From Lachnospiraceae bacterium (GTDB lineage Bacteria; Bacillota; Clostridia; Lachnospirales; Lachnospiraceae), in the NCBI GenBank assembly GCA_021204285.1, contig JAJPZP010000196.1:4169-9220 (forward strand): DNA of 5,052 nucleotides. The letters run 5' to 3'. Positions 1 to 5,052 of the stretch are shown piece by piece. The translations under genes and the position numbers were made by a program. The notes under the pieces were generated by a model. The model searched no databases. It was not told where the DNA came from and was given only the letters and a program-made list of their open reading frames with translations. Each line of letters begins with the position of its first letter. Positions within the stretch are counted from its first letter, which is position 1.

Positions 1-537
1 ACCCGGAAGCGCAGCGTCCTGACGGCGAGTTCGACGAGAAAGGCGGTTCTGATGCTTCGTTTCGCGCCGAATGGCATAAGCCGTATGAACCCGGAAATTC
101 CGGATTTGGTGCAGACATCCTCCAACTTCGGTGTTTTACAGACAAGGGAGGATGAGGTGGAGCTTCTGATCAGCGTGCGCAGCTCGGTTGAACAGGAGAA
201 AAAAGAGCTTTGCGAAGGTATCCGGCTGGCGATGGAATCAGTGGGAGCCGGGGTGGAGATCAATGGCGATTATCCAGGCTGGGCGTATCGCCCGGAATCG
301 AAGCTCCGCGATGTGATGTGCGGCGTTTACAGGGAGCTCTTCGGCGAGGAGCCACGCGTGAAAGGCATTCATGCAGGGCTGGAGTGTGGACTCTTCACCT
401 CAAAGATTCCGGAGCTTGACGCGGTGTCTGTCGGTCCGCAGATCGACAATATCCACTCGACGAAAGAGGTACTCAGCATTTCTTCCGTACAGCGGTTCTG
501 GGAGCTGCTGCTGGGGATGCTGCGGGAGCTTCGCTGA
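1..537 (+). CDS. pepD: Cytosolic M20-family dipeptidase PepD (aminoacyl-histidine dipeptidase), 3' part
   Basis: This is the C-terminal 178 residues of a zinc dipeptidase that hydrolyses dipeptides in the cytoplasm. The frame is open from base 1 with no start visible, so the gene begins upstream of the window; an intact PepD is close to 485 residues. Recognisable family blocks are APNGISRMNPEIPDLVQTS (window 67-123), the DYPGW block at 268-282, IHAGLECGLF at 367-396, and SVGPQIDNIHS at 427-459. The histidine at 454-456 in the last block matches the C-terminal metal-ligand histidine known in PepD. Those identities are read by eye against remembered PepD sequences. The frame ends at TGA 535-537, only 19 bases from the convergent stop codon of the PucR remnant. 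A related M20 dipeptidase is the only realistic alternative. Nothing suggests damage in the visible part. Confidence 0.88.
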   Translation, partial: TRKRSVLTASSTRKAVLMLRFAPNGISRMNPEIPDLVQTSSNFGVLQTREDEVELLISVRSSVEQEKKELCEGIRLAMESVGAGVEINGDYPGWAYRPESKLRDVMCGVYRELFGEEPRVKGIHAGLECGLFTSKIPELDAVSVGPQIDNIHSTKEVLSISSVQRFWELLLGMLRELR

Positions 538-556
538 TCAGTGATATTGGCAGGAC

Positions 557-838
557 TTACTGTCGGCTCTCCTCCAGTATGTGGTAGGAGAGCCGCAGGA
601 TCAGCCGTTCCTGCGGATCGTCCAGATTTACGTCGGCTACTTTCCGGATGCGTTCCAGGCGATAGAGCAGCGTGCTCCGGTGAATGAACAGTTCCCGGGA
701 GGTCTGCAGGATATTGCGTTCATGATCGAGAAAAAGGCGGAGCGTGCGGTACAGCTCCGTATTATTTTTTGCATCGTATTCTCTCAGAAGAATCAGCTTT
801 TCGGTGCAGAGAAGCTCCGGGGCGAACAGCTCAAGCGG
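557..838 (-). pseudogene. PucR-family regulator, C-terminal HTH fragment (5' truncated)
   Basis: About 90 C-terminal residues of a PucR/CdaR-type transcriptional regulator remain. The conserved HTH block is clear: TELYRTLR, then ELFIHRSTLLYRLERI, then a helical tail ending in LSYHILEESRQ and stop 557-559. It aligns without gaps to the end of the intact PucR paralogue at 3468-4994 (both have LYRTLR and LFIHRSTLLYRLE). Similarity runs back to about LELFAPELLCTEKL (roughly 835-793) and then stops abruptly. Beyond that the minus frame stays open to 1054, but it only reads antisense through the transporter tail and its terminator and has no family similarity. Full-length relatives have about 500 residues, so some 80% is missing, including the effector-sensing part. 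No start codon with a ribosome binding site is evident. The remnant is inferred to be non-functional. Confidence 0.82.
564..595. repeat. Inverted repeat (hairpin) in the 3' end of the PucR remnant
   Basis: CGGCTCTCC at 564-572 is the exact reverse complement of GGAGAGCCG at 587-595, and T573-A586 can add a tenth pair. After a one-base bulge, CC 574-575 can pair with GG 583-584, leaving a loop of about seven bases. It lies between the convergent ends of the dipeptidase gene and the regulator remnant. No T-tract follows on either strand, so a classical intrinsic terminator is not supported. It could still slow transcription or protect the dipeptidase mRNA 3' end. Confidence 0.5.
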
Positions 839-970
839 GCGATCAGCATTGGTTTCATGGTCATTCCGGCAATTGCGCTGATTATTGCGGTGCTGTGTCT
901 GCTGTTTGGCTTTAAACTGACGAAAGATAAAGTAAACCAGTACGCGGCGGAGATTGCAGCAAGGTCTTAA
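836..970 (+). pseudogene. Sugar-symporter-like (GPH/MFS) transporter, C-terminal fragment (5' truncated)
   Basis: The last roughly 43 residues of a membrane transporter remain. A hydrophobic segment at 851-910 (GFMVIPAIALIIAVLCLLFG) is followed by a basic, polar cytoplasmic tail with LTKDKVNQYAAEIAARS and TAA at 968-970. A final helix containing an IP-A motif, followed by LT-(E/K)-K-V and a charged helix, is typical of the glycoside-pentoside-hexuronide:cation symporter family. The family call rests on this short stretch, so it is tentative. Upstream of about 836 the plus frame stays open to 581, but that part is antisense to the PucR HTH and is not transporter sequence. A normal member has about 450-500 residues, so about 90% is missing. 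The retained 3' end still has its own terminator 43 bases downstream, which supports a genuine gene end. Confidence 0.62.
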
Positions 971-1012
971 CAGAAAAAGAGGTATATGGAGTCTGAAAAT
1001 AGACGGGGAGAG

Positions 1013-1051
1013 GCTGCCGCGCAAAGAGAATATCTTGCGTGGCAGCTTTTT
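1013..1051 (+). terminator. Rho-independent terminator of the transporter remnant
   Basis: GCTGCCGCGCAA at 1013-1024 pairs with TTGCGTGGCAGC at 1035-1046. This gives a 12-bp stem containing one G-T wobble (1019/1040) and a 10-base loop, followed directly by TTTTT at 1047-1051. No equivalent T-run exists on the minus strand, so it is directional. Its position after the stop codon at 970 fits termination of the transporter transcript and insulates the acetyltransferase remnant from upstream reading. Confidence 0.85.
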
Positions 1052-1063
1052 CACGCGTATAAT
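1035..1063 (+). promoter_or_regulatory. Possible sigma-A promoter before the acetyltransferase remnant
   Basis: A perfect -10 box TATAAT lies at 1058-1063. A 17-base spacer upstream is TTGCGT (1035-1040), which matches only the TTG half of the -35 consensus. That hexamer is also part of the right arm of the preceding terminator stem. Transcription would start near 1070, leaving a leader of about 13 bases that begins at the ribosome binding site. If active, this would be the nearest visible promoter for the RACo-like/DUF2284 operon. The weak -35 and short leader limit confidence. Confidence 0.45.
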
Positions 1064-1082
1064 AGAAAAAGGGGTGTGAAAT

Positions 1083-1427
1083 GTGAATCAGACGATGTTG
1101 GAAGCCTATTTCGGGAGACTCGGGCTGCCGGATACGGCTTTACGGGGGGAGGAGTACTTATCAAAACTTGTACGCGCGCATCTGGAACAGATTCCTTTTG
1201 AAGATATTGATGTGTATGATTTTCATAAGATACCGGATCTCAGTGAGGATGCGCTCTTTGAAAAGCTTATTGTCCGAAAAAGGGGCGGTTATTGCTTTGA
1301 GCTGAATGGATTGTTTCTCAGACTGTTGCAGGCGCTCGGCTACGAGGCATATCCGGTTGCAGTCCGGATCACGAAAACAGGACGGAGAGAAGGCTTTAAA
1401 AGAGCCGGAAAGGACTGGGAAAGATGA
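1083..1427 (+). pseudogene. Arylamine N-acetyltransferase, N-terminal fragment (3' truncated)
   Basis: Arylamine N-acetyltransferases move acetyl from acetyl-CoA to arylamines or hydrazines using a Cys-His-Asp triad in the cytosol. Residues 1-95 fit the N-terminal half of the family: YFGRLGLP, then LVRAHLEQIPFEDIDV, then RKRGGYCFELNGLFLRLLQALGY. The catalytic cysteine is residue 71 (codon 1293-1295). Similarity stops after PVAVRI near 1368, and the remaining 19 residues are basic and unlike the family. The usual length is 250-280 residues; this frame has 114 and lacks the region carrying the catalytic His and Asp, so it cannot be an active enzyme. The start is GTG 1083, served by AAGGGGTG at 1069-1076; ATG 1095 is an alternative. 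The stop TGA 1425-1427 overlaps the ATG of the next gene as ATGA, so translation of the fragment may feed the RACo-like gene. Confidence 0.83.
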
Positions 1428-2914
1428 AATATCCGGTCACATTTGTCAGAGAAAATATGGTGTATGAAGCCGAGGAAGGTATGACAGTCCTCGAGGTGGA
1501 GCGGAAAGCCGGTCTGACGCCGGACGCTCCCTGCGGTGGAAACGGTAAATGTGGGAAGTGCAGAGTGCTGATCGATGGCATCCTGCTGGCCGCCTGCCAG
1601 GTCCTGGTTAGAGGGGCGCTGTGTGTGGATACCGGCGGGGGAAAAGAGGGCACGGATCAGATTCTGACAGAAGGGGTTGGACGCAGGGTGACGCTGGATC
1701 CCGGAGAGCTTCCGGAGGATGTGGAGCGGCCCTTCCTCGCAGCGGTGGATCTTGGCTCCACCTCCGTGGTAGCCTATCTGCTTGACGGGAAGACTGGTGC
1801 GACACTCGCGGTGCGGAGTATGATGAATCCGCAGAGACAGTACGGCGCAGACGTGGTCATGCGCGCCAGCTATGCGATGGAGCACGGAGCCGAAGCGCTC
1901 AGCTCCTGTATCCGGAGGCTGGTGAGTGAAATGATCCGCGAGCTGGCGCGGGAGTGTGGTGGTTCGCAGGAGGATGTTGTGCGCATTGTAATGGTTGGAA
2001 ACAGTTGTATGCATCACCTGTTTCTGGAAATTCCTGTGGATTCTCTGGTGCTTGCACCCTATGAACCGAAGGTAAAGGATGCGGTTTCCTGTTCGGCGCA
2101 GGAGCTTGGAATTCTGGCGTATCCACAGGCAAGGATCTGCTGGCTGCCAAATATCGGGGGTTTTGTCGGAGCGGATACGGTGGGCTGTATTCTGGCCACA
2201 CATATGGAAGAACGGGAGAAGATGACGCTGATGATCGACATCGGCACGAACGGGGAGATGGTGCTCGGCAACCGTAAGACGGGACTGATGGCCTGCTCCA
2301 CGGCGGCAGGGCCGGCTTTCGAGGGCGCGAAGATCAGCTGCGGCATGCGTGGCAGCACCGGCGCGATCGATCATGTGCATCTGGATGGCGCGGATCATCC
2401 GGTCTTTCATGTGATCGGGGAAGGAGAACCGATCGGTGTCTGCGGTTCCGGACTTCTGGATGCCGCCTCCTGTCTGCTGAAATGCGGCGTAATTGATGAG
2501 AGTGGCCAGATGAAGGACGACTGGTATTTTACGAAAAATGTTTCTCTTATCCAGCAGGATATCCGGGAACTTCAGCTCGCAAAGGCAGCCATTGCGGCAG
2601 GAATCCGGATTCTCTGCGCGAAAAAGGGGATTATGGTCGGGGATATCGAAGAGGTGCTCCTCGCAGGAGCTTTTGGAAATTACCTCGACCCGGAGAGTGC
2701 CTGCGATATCGGCATGCTGCCAGAGGAACTCAGAGGCAGGATTATTCCTGTCGGAAACGCGGCGGGTGAAGGCGCGCGGATCGCGGCGTTGAATCAGGGC
2801 GAGTATGAACGCAGCCGCGTTCTTGCCCGTGAGGTGGAATTTGTGGAGCTTGCCAGGGAAGCGGATTTTCAGGATATTTATGTGGATGAACTGGAATTTC
2901 CAGAACAGAAGTGA
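1424..2914 (+). CDS. RACo/RamA-like corrinoid activation protein ([2Fe-2S] ferredoxin plus ASKHA ATPase, DUF4445)
   Basis: This 496-residue cytosolic protein resembles the reductive activators that use ATP and an iron-sulfur cluster to return Co(II) corrinoid proteins to Co(I) in methyltransferase systems. Residues 1 to about 75 form a plant-type ferredoxin domain with ligands C37, C43, C46 and C58 (Cx5Cx2Cx11C). From about 104 comes the ATPase-like part: VDLGSTSVVAYLLDGKTG (108-125), NPQRQYGADVVMR (135-147), IDIGTNGEMVLG (271-282), CSTAAGPAFEGA (291-302), VCGSGLLDA (339-347), LLAGAFGNYLDPESA (412-426) and PVGNAAGEGA (442-451). The tail FVELAREADFQDIYVDELEFP (473-493) is typical of the family. 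It is shorter than the studied RACo (about 630 residues) but complete at both ends. GGAAAGGA at 1407-1414 lies upstream of ATG 1424, which also overlaps the acetyltransferase stop. The DUF2284 gene follows after six bases. The physiological corrinoid partner is not visible, so the exact role is inferred. Confidence 0.88.
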   Translation: MKYPVTFVRENMVYEAEEGMTVLEVERKAGLTPDAPCGGNGKCGKCRVLIDGILLAACQVLVRGALCVDTGGGKEGTDQILTEGVGRRVTLDPGELPEDVERPFLAAVDLGSTSVVAYLLDGKTGATLAVRSMMNPQRQYGADVVMRASYAMEHGAEALSSCIRRLVSEMIRELARECGGSQEDVVRIVMVGNSCMHHLFLEIPVDSLVLAPYEPKVKDAVSCSAQELGILAYPQARICWLPNIGGFVGADTVGCILATHMEEREKMTLMIDIGTNGEMVLGNRKTGLMACSTAAGPAFEGAKISCGMRGSTGAIDHVHLDGADHPVFHVIGEGEPIGVCGSGLLDAASCLLKCGVIDESGQMKDDWYFTKNVSLIQQDIRELQLAKAAIAAGIRILCAKKGIMVGDIEEVLLAGAFGNYLDPESACDIGMLPEELRGRIIPVGNAAGEGARIAALNQGEYERSRVLAREVEFVELAREADFQDIYVDELEFPEQK

Positions 2915-2920
2915 TAAGAC

Positions 2921-3457
2921 ATGGGAGCGTATGAACAGGCGGAAGCGTTGGTCAGGAAAGCGGGATTTACGCATCTGACACGTCTTGACTGCGCGACGAT
3001 CGAGTTGTTGCCGGAGGTGCGTCAGATGTGCGAGGCGAATACCTGTGGTCAGTATGGAAAGAACTGGGCCTGTCCGCCCGGTTGCGGTTCTCTGGAGGAA
3101 TGCAGGGAGAGGATCGCTCCCTACAGCTGTGGAATTCTGGTGCAGACAGTGGGAGAGCTGGAGGACAGCCTGGATTTTGAGGGAATTATGGAGACGGAAC
3201 AGCGGCACAAGGATACCTTCACGAGAGCCGCGGAGCTGATGAGGGAAAATTTTTCCGATGTTTTCAGTCTGGGCGCGGGCTGTTGCACGATCTGTGCAGA
3301 GTGCGCGTATCCTGATGCACCCTGCCGTTTTCCACAGAAGCGTATCTCTTCTGTGGAGTCCTACGGAATCTATGTCAGCAAGCTCTGTAAGGACAATGGA
3401 ATTCCTTATAACTATGGGCCGAATACGATCGCTTACACAAGCTGCTTCCTGTTTTAA
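2921..3457 (+). CDS. DUF2284 family cysteine-rich putative metal-binding protein
   Basis: This 178-residue soluble protein contains 14 cysteines and no signal peptide or membrane segment. Two cysteine groups stand out. The first runs from C37 to C61: MCEANTCGQYGKNWACPPGC, with C37, C42, C51 and C55, then C61. The second is C121, C122, C125, C128 and C135 in GCCTICAECAYPDAPCRFP, which resembles an iron-sulfur binding site. Both blocks, with the following RISSVESYGIYV, are the hallmarks of DUF2284, annotated only as predicted metal-binding proteins; the biochemical role is unknown. The start ATG 2921 is preceded by AGAAGTGAT (2907-2915), which resembles the Shine-Dalgarno consensus and overlaps the RACo-like stop codon. 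Co-transcription and translational coupling are therefore likely. The tight pairing suggests a shared redox or corrinoid-related job, which is inference. Its TAA lies 10 bases from the convergent regulator's stop codon. Confidence 0.87.
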   Translation: MGAYEQAEALVRKAGFTHLTRLDCATIELLPEVRQMCEANTCGQYGKNWACPPGCGSLEECRERIAPYSCGILVQTVGELEDSLDFEGIMETEQRHKDTFTRAAELMRENFSDVFSLGAGCCTICAECAYPDAPCRFPQKRISSVESYGIYVSKLCKDNGIPYNYGPNTIAYTSCFLF

Positions 3458-3467
3458 AAGTCCCTGA

Positions 3468-4994
3468 CTAGTCCCCCTCCAGCTCCAGCAGGTGGAAGGA
3501 CAGGAGCAGGTAAAGCAGTTCATTTGGGTTGGAGAAATCTGATTTCATAAAATCCTGGATCTTTTCCAGACGGTACAGCAATGTGCTGCGGTGGATGAAC
3601 AGCGCCTGAGCGGTACGCGTGACGCTCTGGTGATTCTCCAGGTAGCAGCGCAGCGTCCGGTAGAGCTGTGTATGGCTTCCGGCATCGGCGTTTTTCAGGG
3701 CAATGAGCTTTTCGTGACAGATCATGTACGCGGGAAGCTTTTTTGTGCTTTGCTCCATGATGTAGCGCAGGGCGATATCCTGATTGAAATGATGAATCCA
3801 GAGCGAAGGATTGACGCGCCGCCCTACCTGCAGGGCGAGCAGGGCCTGCTGGTACTGACGCTGAAAATTAAAATGGCCGAGCATTTTCCGGCTGTAGCCG
3901 GCGTTCAGCAGGCTGTCGCGGATGAAACCCGCCAGCTTCTGCGAGACTTCATCAAACGGCAGGCTGCACAGATCGAGGTCGACATAGATGACCACATTTC
4001 CCTGGTGTTCTACGGCGCAGGAGGCGGGAATCGTGTTCTCCACATATCCGCAGATCGAGCGCAGCGTCAGGTTCTTAAAGTCGAGGATGCCGGTCTTCAG
4101 AAGAATGCACTGGTAGCTGTGTGAGGAGAGCCAGCCGGCCGCAGATAACTGCTGACTGATCTCCACATAGTCCGCACTTGGATCTGTCAGCAGGTTTGAA
4201 AAAATCTGGTGAAGAGAAAGGGCGGAACCGTGGTCAGCCATCGGATTAACCAGCAGGGCGTGCGAGATCATTTTGGCCAGATATTCCAGCAGAAAGCCAA
4301 AAGTGTCGTCCAGAGGGATCTCTCCTTCGTAAATCATCAGCCGGAAAGCAGTTTGCCCCTGCTGGAAGATATTAACGCATAAAGAGGGTGTGGCGATCTG
4401 GTTTCCAGGATAGTAAAAATAGCCGGTTCGATAAAACGCCTCCTCATAATTCTGGTCGCTTTTGAGCGCATTGACCAGATCTCTTGTTTCCTCATCGGCT
4501 CCGAGAACCGGGGGCTCCATCTGCTCATAGGGCGTTTTTTTGGAGGCGATGATTGTGAAGTCCATGCCGACGAGTATCATGGGGTTGGGAATAATCTGAT
4601 CTGTCAGGTCGAAAAGCTGCTGAATCGAAGCACCGTTCAGGCGAGAGTCGAATAGTGCCTGGTTCCAGTCCTCATAGAGAGCGAAAATCTCCTGCAGAAA
4701 GGTCGCAAGCTCCCGCAGCGGCACGGACTGTGGCAGGATACACAGATTCGGATAGTCAGCCGGAGAGATGCAAAAGGTCGCTCCGGTAAGAATGAGGAAG
4801 GTTTTCGACAATTTGTGGGAAGGCATCACAAAGTCCGGATCGTCGGACATATAGAGAATGCCATCTTCCAGTTTTCCTGAACCGTCATAAGTAAGCGGGT
4901 ATTTCAGATGCGGTTCTGCGGACAGCCAGTCGGACGCATTCACGTTGTATTTCTTTTTCAGGTGCCAGGTAATCAGAAGTGCGCTCAGCCGCAT
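3468..4994 (-). CDS. PucR/CdaR-family transcriptional regulator
   Basis: This 508-residue cytosolic regulator of the clostridial PucR type is expected to bind DNA with its C-terminal HTH in response to a small-molecule or metabolic signal sensed N-terminally. Residues 1 to about 95 form a variable domain. Residues about 96-155 (including LFDLTDQIIPNPMILVGMDF) resemble the helix plus GAF-like start common in this group. A long middle region follows, and the HTH occupies about 441-500: QLYRTLRCYLENHQS, then ALFIHRSTLLYRLEKI, then LLSFHLLELEGD. The start is ATG at 4994-4992, with AAAGGA at 5009-5004 nine bases upstream. The frame could extend to TTG at 5051, but that codon lies within the -35 box, so the longer form is rejected. 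It is convergent with the RACo-like/DUF2284 operon, which makes it a candidate but unproven regulator of that pair. It is a paralogue of the truncated PucR fragment at 557-838. The inducer is unknown. Confidence 0.88.
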   Translation of the reverse strand: MRLSALLITWHLKKKYNVNASDWLSAEPHLKYPLTYDGSGKLEDGILYMSDDPDFVMPSHKLSKTFLILTGATFCISPADYPNLCILPQSVPLRELATFLQEIFALYEDWNQALFDSRLNGASIQQLFDLTDQIIPNPMILVGMDFTIIASKKTPYEQMEPPVLGADEETRDLVNALKSDQNYEEAFYRTGYFYYPGNQIATPSLCVNIFQQGQTAFRLMIYEGEIPLDDTFGFLLEYLAKMISHALLVNPMADHGSALSLHQIFSNLLTDPSADYVEISQQLSAAGWLSSHSYQCILLKTGILDFKNLTLRSICGYVENTIPASCAVEHQGNVVIYVDLDLCSLPFDEVSQKLAGFIRDSLLNAGYSRKMLGHFNFQRQYQQALLALQVGRRVNPSLWIHHFNQDIALRYIMEQSTKKLPAYMICHEKLIALKNADAGSHTQLYRTLRCYLENHQSVTRTAQALFIHRSTLLYRLEKIQDFMKSDFSNPNELLYLLLSFHLLELEGD

Positions 4995-5003
4995 GACAGT
5001 CAG

Positions 5004-5009
5004 TCCTTT
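5004..5009 (-). promoter_or_regulatory. Ribosome binding site setting the PucR regulator start
   Basis: On the minus strand, AAAGGA lies nine bases before ATG 4994-4992. It is the site that decides for this start over the in-frame TTG at 5051, which lacks a leader because it falls inside the promoter. Confidence 0.75.
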
Positions 5010-5022
5010 CTCATTTTTCTTT

Positions 5023-5051
5023 ATTATACTTTGAAAAGAGGAAAGATACAA
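5023..5051 (-). promoter_or_regulatory. Sigma-A promoter of the PucR regulator gene
   Basis: Reading the minus strand, TTGTAT (5051-5046) is followed by a 17-base spacer and a perfect TATAAT (5028-5023). Transcription would start near 5016, giving a leader of about 20 bases that contains the AAAGGA ribosome binding site. The region is AT-rich compared with the flanking coding sequence. Only one or two bases beyond the -35 box are in the window, so upstream operators cannot be assessed. Confidence 0.75.
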
Positions 5052-5052
5052 C

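Noticed and set aside
564..595. The hairpin as an intrinsic terminator for the dipeptidase gene
   Set aside because: The stem is strong but no T-run follows on either strand, so it is kept only as an inverted repeat.
581..970. A 129-residue plus-strand frame as a complete gene
   Set aside because: Its first two thirds are antisense to the PucR HTH and only the last about 43 residues look like a transporter, so it is a junction artefact.
557..1054. A 165-residue minus-strand frame as a complete small regulator
   Set aside because: Residues 1 to about 72 read antisense through the transporter tail and its terminator, the GTG start has no convincing ribosome binding site, and only the HTH tail matches a family.
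986..1201. A 71-residue plus-strand frame starting MESENRRGE
   Set aside because: It runs through the terminator stem and then overlaps the acetyltransferase frame in another phase, with no family features.
538..1423. A mobile element causing the cluster of truncated genes
   Set aside because: I saw no transposase fragment, terminal inverted repeats or target duplications at the junctions; simple deletions explain the layout better.
1340..3523. A 727-codon open frame on the minus strand
   Set aside because: It lies antisense to the well-supported RACo-like and DUF2284 genes. Its translation is rich in His, Arg and Ser with no recognisable domain, as expected of a shadow frame in GC-rich codon usage.
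3591..4124. A 177-residue plus-strand frame
   Set aside because: It is antisense to the intact PucR gene, whose domain content and promoter are clear.
1..5052. CRISPR arrays, tRNA or rRNA genes
   Set aside because: No regularly spaced repeats, cloverleaf-like segments or rRNA-like conserved stretches were seen.

Overview
The window looks like an accessory stretch of a Bacillota (Clostridia) chromosome, probably a Lachnospiraceae- or Eubacteriaceae-type anaerobe. The grounds are the gene families present: a corrinoid-activator-like iron-sulfur ATPase, a DUF2284 metalloprotein, clostridial-style PucR regulators and a PepD-type dipeptidase. Strong AAGGA/GGGGTG-type ribosome binding sites and moderately high GC content also fit. 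The organism is inferred, not proven.

Layout. Positions 1-537 (+) hold the 3' end of a PepD/PepV-like M20 cytosolic dipeptidase that starts outside the window. Positions 538-1423 are a gene graveyard. First comes the C-terminal DNA-binding tail of a PucR-type regulator (-, 557 to about 838). It abuts directly the C-terminal transmembrane tail of a sugar-symporter-like transporter (+, about 836-970), which still has its own rho-independent terminator (1013-1051). Then comes a promoter-like site and the N-terminal 40% of an arylamine N-acetyltransferase (+, 1083 to about 1370), whose frame ends in an ATGA overlap with the next gene. Positions 1424-2914 (+) encode an intact RACo/RamA-like protein, with an N-terminal [2Fe-2S] ferredoxin domain and an ASKHA-type ATPase domain. 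Six bases downstream, 2921-3457 (+) encode a cysteine-rich DUF2284 protein. Convergent to these, 3468-4994 (-) encode a full-length PucR-family regulator with a clear promoter at 5023-5051.

How the parts relate. The RACo-like and DUF2284 genes form a tight two-gene operon. RACo-type proteins use ATP and a low-potential iron-sulfur cluster to re-reduce inactivated Co(II) corrinoid proteins of methyltransferase systems. No methyltransferase or corrinoid protein gene is visible here, so the activator must serve a partner encoded elsewhere, or its neighbours were lost.

The most informative structural signal is at about 830-850. Two oppositely oriented genes have both lost their 5' parts exactly where they meet. 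This is what one internal deletion would leave of a divergently transcribed regulator/transporter pair. A second junction, near 1368-1423, cuts the acetyltransferase and leaves its reading frame coupled to the RACo-like gene. I did not find a clearly novel system. The points most worth a second look are the deletion scars and the orphan activator/DUF2284 pair.
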